A stretch of 64,000 nucleotides of DNA from Neoarius graeffei. Its lineage: Eukaryota; Chordata; Actinopteri; Siluriformes; Ariidae. Location: the NCBI RefSeq assembly GCF_027579695.1, contig NC_083577.1, forward strand, positions 36,177,698 to 36,241,697, written 5' to 3'. Of the stretch, positions 55,201 to 64,000 are shown piece by piece (positions within the stretch are counted from its first letter, which is position 1; the number at the start of each line of letters is the position of its first letter). A program made the position numbers and the translations under genes. The notes beneath the pieces were generated by a model, which did not search any database, had not been told where the DNA came from, and was given only the letters and a program-made list of their open reading frames with translations.

Positions 55201-56074
55201 AAAGAAAAGCACTGTTCTTTTCAATGAAGATCACTTTAAACTAATCAGAAATCCACTCTATACATTGCTAATGTGCTAAATGACTATTCTAGCTGCAAAT
55301 GTCTGGTTTTTGGTGCAATATCTCCATAGGTGTATAGAGGCCCATTTCCAGCAACTCTCACTCCAGTGTTCTAATGGTACAATGTGTTTGCTCATTGCCT
55401 CAGAAGGATAATGGATGATTAGAAAACCCTTGTACAATCATGTTAGCACAGCTGAAAACAGTTGAGCTCTTTAGAGAAGCTATAAAACTGACCTTCCTTT
55501 GAGCAGATTGAGTTTCTGGAGCATCACATTTGTGGGGTCGATTAAATGCTCAAAATGGCCAGAAAAATGTCTTGACTATATTTTCTATTCATTTGACAAC
55601 TTATGGTGGTAAATCAAAGTGTGACTTTTCATGGAAAACACAAAATTGTCTGGGTGACCCCAAACTTTTGAACGGTCGTGTAGCTGTTCCTACCTGTGGA
55701 GGTTGAGGTGCAGGCTGCTTCTTCTTGCTCGAGGTTTGCTCTCGCCGTTCGCCTTGCTTCAGGTCGCTGACGCTCTTGGTGTAGCGTCGCCTGAGCGCGA
55801 CCAGCTCCTGCAGATACTCCAGACACTCCTGGTTTTGGGAATAGAACCACACGCGCTCCTCCCGGCTGCGGTAATAGTAGAGCGCGCTGCCGGACTGAAC
55901 ACTCGCCGCGCTCGCGCTACGCTTCAGTGTCGAGTCCCTCTGCGCGCGACTCCTCTCTCCGACCGCGAGCATGGAGGCGCTGCGCACGAGCCTCACCGTG
56001 CACGCGCTGTGGTAGTCGTGTCGCGTGCTGGAGTCGCGGTTCGGCCGGAAAACCGCGTTGATCTTCTTGAACAT
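49027..56074 (-). CDS. C13orf42-like protein, three coding exons
   Basis: Complement of join 49027-49277, 50049-50193 and 55694-56074; 258 codons plus stop, phases and GT-AG sites all consistent. The product starts MFKKINAVFRPN, has a basic Ser-rich stretch (LVRSASMLAV, LKRSASAASV), an aromatic block EERVWFYSQNQECLEYLQEL that looks like a short helical pair, a Lys/Gln/Pro linker, an acidic segment EEDTLQFFDSVIASCDSE, then HSNWVLRDPRR and a basic C terminus NPIHLPKVVETALQTL. These features and the order match the human C13orf42 protein as I recall it (FFDSIIAELD, SNWILRAPRR, HPIYLPKAVE), and the position beside RNASEH2B fits the human map. Function is unknown. The gene is convergent with RNASEH2B; first intron 5.5 kb, filled with SINEs, a hAT and a Tc1 MITE. 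Confidence 0.75.
49480..49965. repeat. Dispersed repeat related to 16565-16735
   Basis: 49815-49960 shares GGTTCAGCAACATGCTC and CATATCCAGTGAATGTGGAT with 16565-16735. Nearby, GTCGTACATGAGCTGATAGC and GGCTATAAGCCATGTACGA form an inverted pair. Family not identified. Confidence 0.5.
50049..50193 (-). CDS. C13orf42-like exon 2
   Basis: Acceptor tttctaag precedes 50193 on the minus strand and donor gtatgt follows 50049. It has 48 codons plus one base: HVNPQPSAPPIPTEEDTL, QFFDSVIASCDSERTRKP, then HVDDGHADVDFI. It is an acidic segment with the FFDSVIA motif. Confidence 0.78.
50210..51015. other. Intron 1 of C13orf42-like gene, no feature recognised
   Basis: Apart from a C-run near 50950, nothing could be assigned. 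Confidence 0.5.
51048..51400 (+). mobile_element. tRNA-headed SINE
   Basis: Head to tail copy with short duplication ATGTCAC (51041-51047, 51401-51407); the first bases of the head are missing. Confidence 0.88.
51420..51700 (-). mobile_element. Old SINE copy, different tail
   Basis: Degenerate head and core (51530-51700) continuing into CTTCTACTGGATTATTATTG and GAGGTTTTCTCCTCTCAACC; the same tail occurs at 59490-59530, marking an older subfamily distinct from the ATGAG and GGAT tails. Confidence 0.75.
51809..52014 (-). mobile_element. SINE, GGAT-tail subfamily, split from its spacer by a hAT
   Basis: Begins CATCCATCCATTATCTGTAG, the complement of a GGATGGATG tail. It breaks at 52014 and its adjoining spacer resumes at 53743, with the hAT 52015-53742 between. 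Confidence 0.87.
52266..52448 (-). pseudogene. BED zinc finger exon of ZBED5-like hAT
   Basis: ATG at 52448: MDRFLVPKATVSEETESGPS, then KKRRKYDHDYLKFGFSWTGS and EDAPLPQCVVCQEVLANDAM. Same transposase clade as 9445-11140 (both have PQCVVC-EVLA). The frame ends just after the C-x2-C half; the His pair and catalytic region are missing. Confidence 0.82.
52504..53650. mobile_element. TIR element with ATACCGGTAC motifs, nested in hAT
   Basis: Ends CTGTGTTCACACTTATACCG and complement of CTCTGTCCACACTAGGGATT; subterminal arrays of CGGTAC/GTACCG and CCACACTA on both sides. A short duplication could not be fixed. 53045-53175 is a tandem array described separately. Confidence 0.7.
52700..53200. repeat. 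Tandem ~30-bp array, TTTTCTCAAGATC units
   Basis: Units with consensus TTGTTTTCTCAAGATCNCG then AAATAA repeat four to five times in 53045-53175, and two inverted units (GATCTCGAGAAAACAAAACA) lie at 52700-52760, so the array flanks a centre on both sides. Confidence 0.8.
53743..53942 (+). repeat. 195-bp spacer unit, copy 1
   Basis: Sequence from GGAAATTGGATAGCTATGCA to AAATCCTTTCAGAAATATCC. Further copies at 56753-56948, 57147-57341, 57530-57720 and inverted at 58943-59135. Confidence 0.9.
53943..54271 (-). mobile_element. SINE adjoining spacer unit
   Basis: GGAT-tail end joined to a modern-looking core; ends in the head at CTTCTTGCTG, with the A box lost. Confidence 0.85.
54508..55158. mobile_element. 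Non-autonomous TIR element, CTTTTCCACTACC ends
   Basis: Ends ATGGCCCTTTTCCACTACC and complement of GGTAGTGGAAAAGCGGCAT. Subterminal CAGC(A)CGGC motifs in both halves. It abuts the Tc1 MITE at 55161. Confidence 0.75.
55161..55680. mobile_element. Tc1-type MITE, TGTTCAAAAGTTTGGGGTCA ends
   Basis: Inverted ends with CTGTTCAAAAGTTTGGGGTC, TA on each side (55159-55160, 55681-55682); 520 bp, no transposase. It ends 13 bp from the exon 1 donor of the C13orf42-like gene. Confidence 0.93.
55694..56074 (-). CDS. C13orf42-like exon 1
   Basis: The start is the ATG at 56074, because the related protein begins MFKK; the frame stays open upstream only through non-ATG codons. It has 127 codons ending APQPPQ, with donor gtagga at 55693. 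The exon is GC-rich with many CpGs, suggesting a CpG-island promoter. A Tc1-type MITE ends 13 bp beyond the splice donor (55680), so the donor is nearly abutted by a transposon. Confidence 0.8.
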
Positions 56075-56099
56075 CACCGCGAGCACACTGAACAGCTCA

Positions 56100-56131
56100 T
56101 TCAACTATCATCATCATCATCATCATCATCC
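56100..56131. repeat. (ATC)n microsatellite upstream of exon 1
   Basis: About eight tandem copies of the ATC trinucleotide lie 30-55 bp upstream of the C13orf42-like start codon, probably in its 5' UTR or core promoter. Confidence 0.7.
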
Positions 56132-56554
56132 AGTAGATCCGTGTCCATCCCCTGCCTGGATTAACTTCATAGCCTACATGGAAATACTCAGAACGTCTAA
56201 AACGATTGGCATGCAATGAGTGAGAAATTGACACATCTGTCATTGAATGGTAGTCAGTGTACACGCGGATTAAAAAGGAAAAACAACTCCCATCTTACCC
56301 CGAGGCGTTGCTACGTAACGTAGCCATGACAACCGGCTCCGGAACTCTACACCAAACTTTAATAATGAATCAACGACACGCGTATTAGGCTACACACAGA
56401 TAACCAGGTGCTTCATATGTGAACAGACCAGAGGTGGGCAAAGTACCCAACTTCATTACTTAACTCAAAGTACAGATCCCACTGGTCAAATGTTACTCCA
56501 ATACAAGTGAAAGTTATACAATCAAATTTTTACTTAAGTTAAAGTAGTACTCCA

Positions 56555-57722
56555 TCCATCCATCCATCCATTATCTCTAGCCGCTTTATCCTGTTCTACA
56601 GGGTCGCAGGCAAGCTGGAGCCTATCCCAGCTGACGATGGGCGTGAGGCGGGGTACACCCTGGACAACTCACCAGGTCATCACAGGGTTCACACATAGAG
56701 ACAAACAACCATTCACACCTACAGTCAATTTAGATCTATCAATTAGGCTAGGGGAAATTGGATAGCTATGCAGTCTGGTTAGTCAAATGACTTTCTATGG
56801 ATTTGCCCGCCAAGTTGCCATCGCCTTGTCCATGGCTAAGGTTAACACATAGCTAGTTAACTTGGACACTGTTAGTTAGCATGTAAAAAACAGAGTTAGG
56901 CTAACATGAATGATGTTAACTTATCTGAAATCCTTTCAGAAATATCCATCCATTATCTCTAGCCGCTTTATCCTGTTCTACAGGGTCGCAGGCAAGCTGG
57001 AGTCTATCCCAGCTGACTACGGGCGAAAGGTGGGGTACACCCTGGACAAGTCGCCAGGTCATCACAGGGCTGACACGTAGAGACAAACAACCACTCACAC
57101 TCACATTCACACCTACAGTCAATTTAGATCCATTAATTAGCCTAGGGGAAATTGGATAGCTATGCAGTCTGGTTAGTCAAATGACTTTCTGTGGATTTGC
57201 CCGCCAAATTGTCATCGCCTTGTCCATGGCTAAGGTTAACACATAGCTAGTTAACTTGGACACTGTTAGTTAGCATGTAAAAACAGAGTTAGGCTAACAT
57301 GAATGATGTTAACTTATCTGAAATCCTTTCAGAAATATCCATCCATTATCTCTAGCCGCTTTATCCTGTTCTACAGGGTTGCAGGCAAGCTGGAGCCTAT
57401 CCCAGCTGACTACGGGCGAGAGGCGGGGTACACCCTGGACAAGTCGCCAGGTTATCGCAGGGCTGACACGTAGAGACAAACAACCATTCACACCTACAGT
57501 CAATTTAGAGTCACCAATTAGCCTAGAGGAAATTGGATAGCTATGCAGTCTGGTTAGTCAAATGACTTTCTATGGATTTGCCTGCCAAGTTGCCATAGCC
57601 TTGTCCATGGCTAAGGTTAACACATAGCTAGTTAACTTGGACACTGTTAGATAGCATGTAAAAACGGAGTTAGGCTAACATGAATGATGTTAACTTGTCT
57701 GAAATCCTTTCAGAAATATCCA
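56555..57722 (+). repeat. Tandem array of ~390-bp units (SINE half + spacer)
   Basis: Three consecutive units, each a ~195-bp minus-strand SINE tail half followed by the 195-bp spacer; period about 381-393 bp. Boundaries AAATATCCATCCATTATC at about 56941, 57334 and 57715. Confidence 0.9.
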
Positions 57723-58070
57723 TCCATCCATTATCTGTCGCCGCTTATCCTGTTCTACAGGGTCGCAGGCAAGCTGGAGCGGCGGGGTACACCCTGGACA
57801 AGTCGCCAGGTCATCACAGGGCTGACACAGAGACACAGACAACCATTCACACTCACATTCACACCTATGGTCAATTTAGAGTCACCAGTTAACCTAACCT
57901 GCATGTCTTTGGACTGTGGGGGAAACCGGAGCACCCGGAGGAAACCCACGCAGACACAGGGAGAACATGCAAACTCCACACAGAAAGGCCCTCGCCGGCT
58001 GCTGGGTTTGAACCCGGACCTTCTTGCTGTGAGGTGACAGTGCTAACCACTACACCACCATGCTGCCCTA
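57723..58070 (-). mobile_element. SINE closing the tandem array
   Basis: GGAT-type tail, then full core and tRNA head ending CACCATGCTGCCC. A ~20-bp deletion removes the CCTATCCCAGCTGACTACGG segment. Confidence 0.88.
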
Positions 58071-58202
58071 AAGTAGTACTTGATTTTAAAAATACTTTAG
58101 TATTAAAAGTACATTTTCTGTCAACACATTGTTGTATTATTGCCACAGATAAATACATTTCTACGTTCTGTTTATTTGGCAAGATTATGCTAAAACATAT
58201 TT

Positions 58203-58556
58203 CTGAAAGGGGGTGGAACGGTGGTGTAGTGGATAGCACTGTCGCCTCACAGCAAGAAGGTCCTGGGTTCGAGCCCAGCAGCTGGCGAGGGCCTTTCTGT
58301 GTGGAGTTTGCATGTTCTCCCAATGTCTGCATGGGTTTCCCCCACAGTCCAAAGACATGCAGCTTAGGTTAATTGATGGCTCTAAATTGACCATAGGTGT
58401 GAGTGTGAATGGTTGTCTATGTCTCTGTGTCAGCCCTGTGATGACCCGGTGACTTGTCCAGGGTGTACCCCGCCTCTCGCCCATAGTTAGCTGGGATAGG
58501 CTCCAGCTTGCCTGCGACCCTGTAGGATAGGATAAGCAGCTCCAGATAATGGATGG
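58203..58556 (+). mobile_element. SINE, GGAT-tail, first of a tandem pair
   Basis: Preceded by GCTAAAACATATTTCTGAAA, which recurs before the second copy. Lacks the TCCTCCGGGTGCTCCGG segment of the main subfamily. Confidence 0.9.
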
Positions 58557-58579
58557 ATGCTAAAACATATTTCTGAAAG

Positions 58580-58940
58580 GGGGTGGCACAGTGGTGTAGT
58601 AGTTAGCACTGTCGCCTCACAGCAAGAAGGTCCTGGGTTCAAGCCCAGTGGCTGGCGAGGGCCTTTCTGTGTGGAGTTTGCATGTTCTCCCCATGTCTGC
58701 GTGGGTTTCCCCCACAGTCCAAAGACATGCAGCTTAGGTTAATTGGTGGCTCTAAATTGACCATAGGTGTGAATGTGAAGGTGTGTGAATGGTTGTTTGT
58801 CTCTGTGTCAGCCCTGCGATGACCTAGCAACTTGTCCAGGGTGTACCCTGCCTCTCGCCCATAGTCAGCTGGGATAGACTCCAGCTTGCTTGCGACCCTT
58901 TAGAAAAGGATAAGCGGCTACAGATAATGGATGGATGGAT
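58580..58940 (+). mobile_element. SINE, GGAT-tail, second of a tandem pair
   Basis: Same internal deletion as its neighbour, and the same 20-bp leader; followed by ATATTTCTGAAAG again. The pair therefore shares one target site. Confidence 0.9.
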
Positions 58941-58942
58941 AT

Positions 58943-59135
58943 TTCTGAAAGGATTTCAGACAAGTTAACATCATTCATGTTAGCCTAACTCCGTTTTCAC
59001 ATGCTAACTAACAGTGTCCAAGTTAACTAGCTATGTGTTAACCTTAGCCATGGACAAGGCGATGGCAACTTGGCGGGCAAATCCATAGAAAGTCATTTAA
59101 CTAAGCAGACTGCATAGCTATCCAATTTCCCCTAG
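58943..59135 (-). repeat. 195-bp spacer unit, inverted copy
   Basis: Reverse complement of the spacer in 53743-53942, followed by a minus-to-plus switched SINE tail half (59136-59330). Confidence 0.9.
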
Positions 59136-59332
59136 GCTAATTGGTGGCTCTAAATTGACTGTATGTGTGAATGGTTGTTTGTGTCTATGTGTCAGCCCTG
59201 TGATGACCTGGCAACTTGTGCAGGGTGTACCCCACCTCTCGCCCATAGTCACCTGGGATAGGCTCCAGCTTGCCTGCACAGGAGAAGTGGCTACAGATAA
59301 TGGATGGATGGATGGATGGATGGACGATGTCT
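59136..59332 (+). mobile_element. SINE tail half with inverted spacer
   Basis: Core end and GGATGGATGGATGGATGGA tail in + orientation, partner of the inverted spacer. Confidence 0.85.
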
Positions 59333-59489
59333 GAGCCGTCATAACCACCCTATTTTTATCCGCTCACTGTCCACTTTATTAGGAACACCCACCCATCTAT
59401 CCATTTTGGCATATCACTACAGTGACATGGCTGCTCTGACGGCTTCGGCCATCAAAGTCTCTAGGGAACATTACAGTCGTTTCCCATTG

Positions 59490-59746
59490 CCTTCTACTGG
59501 ATTGTTATAGAGGTTTTCTCCTCTCAACCATTCACATTCACACCTATGGACAACTTAGAGCCACCAATTAGCCCAACCTGCACATCTTTGGACTGTGGGG
59601 GAAACCGGAGCACCCAGAGGAAACCCATGCAGACATGGGGAGAACATGCAAACTCCACACAGTAAGGCCCCTGTCAGCCGCTGGGCTTGAACCCAGAGTT
59701 CGAGCTGTGAGGCAACAGTGATAACCACTTACACCACCGTGCTGCC
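59490..59746 (-). mobile_element. Old SINE copy
   Basis: Degenerate head ends CACCACCGTGCTGCC at 59745; tail of the CTTCTACTGGATTGTTATAG type. Confidence 0.8.
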
Positions 59747-59815
59747 TGGAACACCCGTAAAATTCCAAATTAATTGATGCAGTTATCAGCCAATCATGTA
59801 GCAGCAGTGCAATTA

Positions 59816-61420
59816 CAACCTCGTTTCCAAAAAAGTTGGGACAAAGTACAAATTGTAAATAAAAACAGATTGCAATAATTTACAAATCTCAAAAACTGAT
59901 ATTGTATTCACAATAGAACATAGACAACATATCAAATGTCGAAAGTGAGACATTTTGAAATTTCATGCCAAATATTGGCTCATTTGAAATTTCATGACAG
60001 CAACACATCTTAAAAAAGTTGGGACAAGGGCAATAAGAGGCTGGAAAAGTTAAAGGTACAAAAAAGGAACAGCTGGAGGACCAAATTGCAACTCATTAGG
60101 TCAATTGGCAATAGGTCATTAACATGACTGGGTATAAAAAGAGCATCTTGGAGTGGCAGCGGCTCTCAGAAGTAAAGATGGGAAGAGGATCACCAATCCC
60201 TCTAATTCTGTGCCGACAAATAGTGGAGCAATATCAGAAAGGAGTTCGACGGTGTAAAATTGCAAAGAGTTTGAACATATCATCATCTACAGTGCATAAT
60301 ATCATCAAAAGATTCAGAGAATCTGGAAGAATCTCTGTGCATAAGGGTCAAAGCCGGAAAACCATACTGGGTGCCCGTGATCTTCGGGCCCTTAGACGGC
60401 ACTGCATCACATACAGGCATGTTTCTGTATTGGAAATCACAAAATGGGCTCAGGAATATTTCCAGAGAACATTTTCTGTGAACACAATTCACCGTGCCAT
60501 CCGCCGTTGCCAGCTAAAACTCTATAGTTCAAAGAAGTAGCCGTATCTAAACATGATCCAGAAGCGCAGACGTCTTCTCTGGGCCAAGGCTAATTTAAAA
60601 TGGACTGTGGCAAAGTGGAAAACTGTTCTGTGGTCAGACGAATCAAAATTTGAAGTTCTTTATGGAAATCAGGGACGCCGTGTCATTCGGACTAAAGACA
60701 AGAAGGACAACCCAAGTTGTTATCAGCCCTCAGTTCAGAAGCCTGCATCTCTGATGGTATGGGGTTGCATTAGTGCATGTGACATGGGCAGCTTACACAT
60801 CTGGAAAGACACCATCAATGCTGAAAGGTATATCCAGGTTCTAGAGCAACATATGCTCCCATCCAGACGACGTCTCTTTCAGGGAAGACCTTGCATTTTC
60901 CAACATGACAATGCCAAACCACATACTGCATCAATTTCAGCATCATGGCTGCGTAGAAGAAGGGTCTGGGTACTGAACTGGCCAGCCTGCAGTCCAGATC
61001 TTTCACCCATAGAAAACATTTGGCGCATCATAAAATGGAAGATACGACAAAAAAGACCTAAGACAGTTGAGCAACTAGAATCCTACATTAGACAAGAATG
61101 GGTTAACATTCCTATCCCTAAACTTGGGCAACTTGTCTCCTCAGTCCCCAGACGTTTACAGACTGTTGTAAAGAGAAAAGGGGATGTCTCACAGTGGTAA
61201 ACATGGCCTTATCCCAACTTTTTTGAGATGTGTTGTTGTCATGAAATTTAAAATCACCTAATTTTTCTCTCTAAATGCTACATATTCTCAGTTTAAACAT
61301 TTGATATGTCATCTATGTTCTATTCTGAATAAAATATGGAATTTTGAAACTTCCACATCATTGTATTCCGTTTTTATTTACAATTTGTACTTTGTCCCAA
61401 CTTTTTTGGAATCGGGGTTG
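59816..61420 (+). mobile_element. Tc1-like transposon, near intact (1605 bp)
   Basis: Long inverted ends, about 50 bp, with TTTGGAA-AAGTTGGGACAAAG core (CCAAAAAAGTTGGGACAAAG) and TA at 59814-59815 and 61421-61422. Encodes the transposase at 60178-61200. Confidence 0.95.
60178..61200 (+). pseudogene. Tc1-type DD34E transposase with a single stop
   Basis: From ATG 60178 (MGRGSPIPLILCRQIVEQYQ) to stop 61200: 340 codons, family-typical. N-terminal HTH pair (KIAKSLNISSSTVHNIIKRF; VNTIHRAIRRCQLKLY), catalytic Asp in VLWSDESKFEVL, Asp in IFQHDNAKPHTA and Glu in DLSPIENIWRIIKW with exactly 34 residues between the last two. The only defect is a TAG at 60538-60540 after LYSSKK; the same frame continues PYLNMIQKRRRLLWAKANLK. 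So this is a very recent loss. An upstream ATG at 60124 is in frame but the family start is at 60178. Confidence 0.95.
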
Positions 61421-61721
61421 TAGAAAAAAAATCATACAGATACAGATCAAGAGCTTCAGTTAATGTTCACGTCAACCATTAGAATAGGGAAAAATGTGAT
61501 CTCAGTGACATTAATTGTGTTGGTACCAGATGGGCTGGTTCGAGTATTTCATAAACTGCTGATCATCTGGGAATTTCACACACAAGTGTTTACACAGAAT
61601 GGTGTGGGGGGAAAAAATCCTGTGAGCAGAGGGTCTGGAGGCTGAAACACCCTGTTGATGCGAGAGATCAAAGGAGACTGACCAGATTGGGGTGGGTTTC
61701 CTAAAAGCCTCTTAACACTAA

Positions 61722-62905
61722 GGCTACATCCACACGACAACAGCAACGAGATGTTATTTAAAAATATATCGCGTCCAAATGGGCAACAATCAGTAAAATA
61801 TCAGGTCCATATGGCAACGCAACGCTTGCTGAAAACGATGCAATACACATGCCACACCTCTAGGGGCGCTGTAAGACGGTCCCTTCGGAGACACCAGAAC
61901 AATAGAAGTAAGGACGCATGCGCATAAACTATTATGCGCGAGACTTCATATTAGCCACAAAGTCAGGAAAATCTGTTCGTAAAATTACATTATAATGACC
62001 AAATACAATGAAAAGTACTTTTCCAGTCTCACCTGTGAAAGGTGATCTCGTTTGGATGGCAAACCTGTTGGTACAGTTAAACGCAGCTAATCTTTATTCT
62101 CCGCTTTGACCTATCCAATATGGTGGCGAGGATGATGTATGATTCTACGCGGAAGGCGGCGTCTTTAATGGTCCAGAATAAATTGAATGCTACACGTTGA
62201 TGGATTAATTTGTTGTTTCTCACCTGTGAAAGGTAATCCCATGTGATCTCGTTTGGACGGTAAACCTGTTGGTACAGTTAAACGCAGCACATGAATCTTT
62301 ATTCTCCGCTTTGACCTATCCAATATGGCGGCGAGGATGACGTATGATTCTACGCGGAAGGCGGCATCTTTAATGGTCTTTAATGGTCCGGAATAAATTG
62401 AATGCTACACGTTGATGGATTAATTTGCTCTTCTACGCCCTTTTTGAGGAATGTATTGTCGGACTTAAACCAACATCTGAAGAGGTGAGATCGCTCCTTT
62501 TTTTCCCTATTTTTGCTGGCGGGATTGACTCTGCCCTAAGGGCAGAGTTTCTCTTTCTCTCTCACTTTGCACCATTACACAATAAATATTCACAGTGAAA
62601 ATATTTTGTAAGCGCGTTTCATGAACCAAGTTATAGGATTTGTTGACAACTCGCATCGAGTTCGTTACACTTCTACCCGGCGTGAAGCACTCACAGTCAT
62701 GTGGTTGTGACGTCATCATAAACAAATCCATTCTACTCATCCAAACGACTTCACAACGGCAACGTTGCCAGATCTTTCCACTCTGGAACCCGTTCTCAAA
62801 AAGATTGCGTTTTGGGCACCCAAAACGCCGGTGCCGTGTGGACGCCAGGCCTAAACGATAAGCAATTGTATCGGAGTCACCTGAATCCGTTGCCGTGTGG
62901 ACAGG
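61722..62905. mobile_element. Nested hAT-like element with CCACACG ends
   Basis: Ends GCTACATCCACACGACAACA and complement of CGTTGCCGTGTGGACAGGGC; flanked by CTAAG on each side. Contains a two-copy tandem repeat. Confidence 0.75.
62030..62428 (+). repeat. Two-copy tandem repeat, ~200-bp unit
   Basis: 62030-62219 and 62220-62428 share CACCTGTGAAAGGT, GGTACAGTTAAACGCAGC, CTTTGACCTATCCAATATGG and TGCTACACGTTGATGGATTA with few differences; small insertions (CCATGTGATC; TTAATGGTCT) separate them. Confidence 0.92.
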
Positions 62906-63423
62906 GCCTAAGAGCATCTTAACTTGGAGAGAGAGTGCTCATTGTGATGCTCACTATACTATTTAATGACGATCTTTGTGCTATGATGCTTTTGGGAAAC
63001 TGCACTGGTCTGAACTGACAGGACGTCTATAGTAACTCAAATAAGCACTCTACGAACATGGTAAGCAGAAAATCATCTCAGAATGCACAACATTCTGGGT
63101 GAGTCTGTGCCCCTGATAGGCTCAGATTTCTGTTCTTGACTGACAAGAATGGAACTCAATGTGGTCTACTGTTGTAGCCCATCCACTTCAATGCCAGTGT
63201 TTTGTGCATGCTGAGATGCTTTTCTGCTCAGCGTGGTTGTAAAGAGTGATTATATGAGTTACTATATCCTTCCTGGCAGCTCAAACCAATCTGTACAGAG
63301 TTTCCCAGAAGCACCGTAACACAAAGATCATCGTTAAATGGTAGCGCGAACATCACAATGAACACTCTCTCTTCTAGTTAAGATGCTCTTAGCGTTAAGA
63401 GGCTTTTGGGAAACCCACCCCTG

Positions 63424-63799
63424 GCCATTTTCCTCTGACCTCTCTTATCAACAAGGCGTTTCCACCCACAGAATTGTCGCTCACTCAATGTTTTTTGTTT
63501 TTCACACCATTCTGTGTAAACTCTAGAGACTGTTGTATGTGAAAACCCCAGGATGTCAGCAGTTCCTGAAATACTCAAACTAGTCCATCTGGCACCAACA
63601 ACCATGCCATGATCAAAGACACAGAGATCATGATTTTTTTTCTTCATCTGATATTTGATGTGAACATAAATTGAAGCTCATGATCTGTATCTGCATGAGT
63701 TCTTTATGCATTGCACTGTTACCACACAACTGATTGATTAAATAACTACGTGAATGTGCCGGTGTACAGTTGTTCTCAATAAAATGGACCATGAGTGTA
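63424..63799 (-). pseudogene. Tc1-type transposase N-terminal fragment, inverted copy
   Basis: Minus strand encodes FDHGMVVGARWTSLSISGTA followed by DILGFSHTTVSRVYTEWCEK and RQFCGWKRLVDKRGQRKM, the first helix-turn-helix and hook of a Tc1-family transposase. The outer end (complement of CAATAAAATGGACCATGAGT) is the family terminus. The catalytic part is absent; the frame runs into the TIR element at 63423. Confidence 0.82.
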
Positions 63800-64000
63800 T
63801 AGACCTGCATTTTGTCTAAGATTTCACAGTAGTTCAATGGTTAGGCCTGGGATTTTACATATCCATTTTGAAATTTCACAACTGGTTTAGGTTTGTTAGA
63901 AGTACGAAATAAAATTTGAATATTAGGCAAAGTAACTACTAATTAGTTTAATGCATCATTTTATCAGGTGAAAATAAGTTTATTAAAAAGTTCTATATCA
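63800..64000. other. Window end, nothing recognised
   Basis: AT-rich sequence without supported features. Confidence 0.5.

Larger units (their letters stand above)
59372..61690 (+). mobile_element. Tc1-like element (CACTTTATTAGGAACACC end), split
   Basis: Pieces 59372-59390, 59747-59815 and 61421-61690 belong to one copy of a family whose inverse copy is 63424-63799. Interrupted by an old SINE (about 59490-59746) and by the Tc1 at 59816-61420. 61463-61645 still shows a VYTEW-type transposase HTH frame remnant (FTQNGVG region degraded). Confidence 0.7.
61691..63423. mobile_element. TIR element with GGTGGGTTTCC ends
   Basis: Left GGTGGGTTTCCTAAAAGCCT and right complement of AGGCTTTTGGGAAACCCACC, plus CTCTTAACRCTAAG. 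Includes the nested element 61722-62905. Confidence 0.78.

Noticed and set aside
55720..56164. Plus-strand frame over the C13orf42-like first exon
   Set aside because: Shadow of the GC-rich minus-strand exon; no splice or start support.

Overview
This is a vertebrate, almost certainly teleost, nuclear window: interrupted coding with GT-AG splice sites, no bacterial-style operons, and very dense fish-type transposons (Tc1/mariner, hAT, Kolobok with THAP domains, tRNA-headed V-SINE-like elements, one non-LTR retrotransposon). Roughly the usual fish otophysan/catfish-like mix, but the species cannot be fixed from the sequence alone.

Two host genes can be supported, and they point at each other. 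(1) The 3' two-thirds of RNASEH2B (RNase H2 subunit B) runs on the + strand from the first visible exon at 5976 to the stop at 39108, with eight exons whose phases all fit, and a polyadenylation signal at 39153. Its 5' exons lie upstream of the window or were not recognised. (2) A three-exon gene on the - strand (56074 down to 49027, 258 codons plus stop) whose product resembles vertebrate C13orf42, a gene of unknown function that I recall as a neighbour of RNASEH2B in mammals. The roughly 10 kb between the two stop codons holds only transposons and unassigned sequence.

Layout: 1-5.9 kb, transposon remnants upstream of the first visible exon. 6-20.5 kb, a 14.5-kb intron carrying SINEs, a hAT transposase pseudogene and a four-level nest at 17.26-20.53 kb. 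20.5-39.1 kb, the remaining exons; introns hold a twin-primed LINE insertion, a deleted Tc1, a Kolobok and a 2.8-kb element with about 0.9-kb inverted arms. 39.2-46.3 kb, a second deep nest (dispersed repeat > Kolobok > Tc1 > Kolobok > palindromic MITE). 49-56 kb, the C13orf42-like gene, with a nested hAT in its first intron. 56.5-59.1 kb, a tandem array of about 390-bp units built from SINE halves and a spacer. 59.3-63.8 kb, nested Tc1 elements, one needing a single codon change to be open.

No transposon here looks fully intact. The most unusual items are: the element at 28803-31582 with very long inverted arms around a conserved-looking open frame of unknown function; a group of elements with 6-bp target duplications whose right ends share a covarying double hairpin; and a ~92-bp mini-element found inside three different TAGGGCTG-type hAT elements. 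All family names are from reading, not from a database search.
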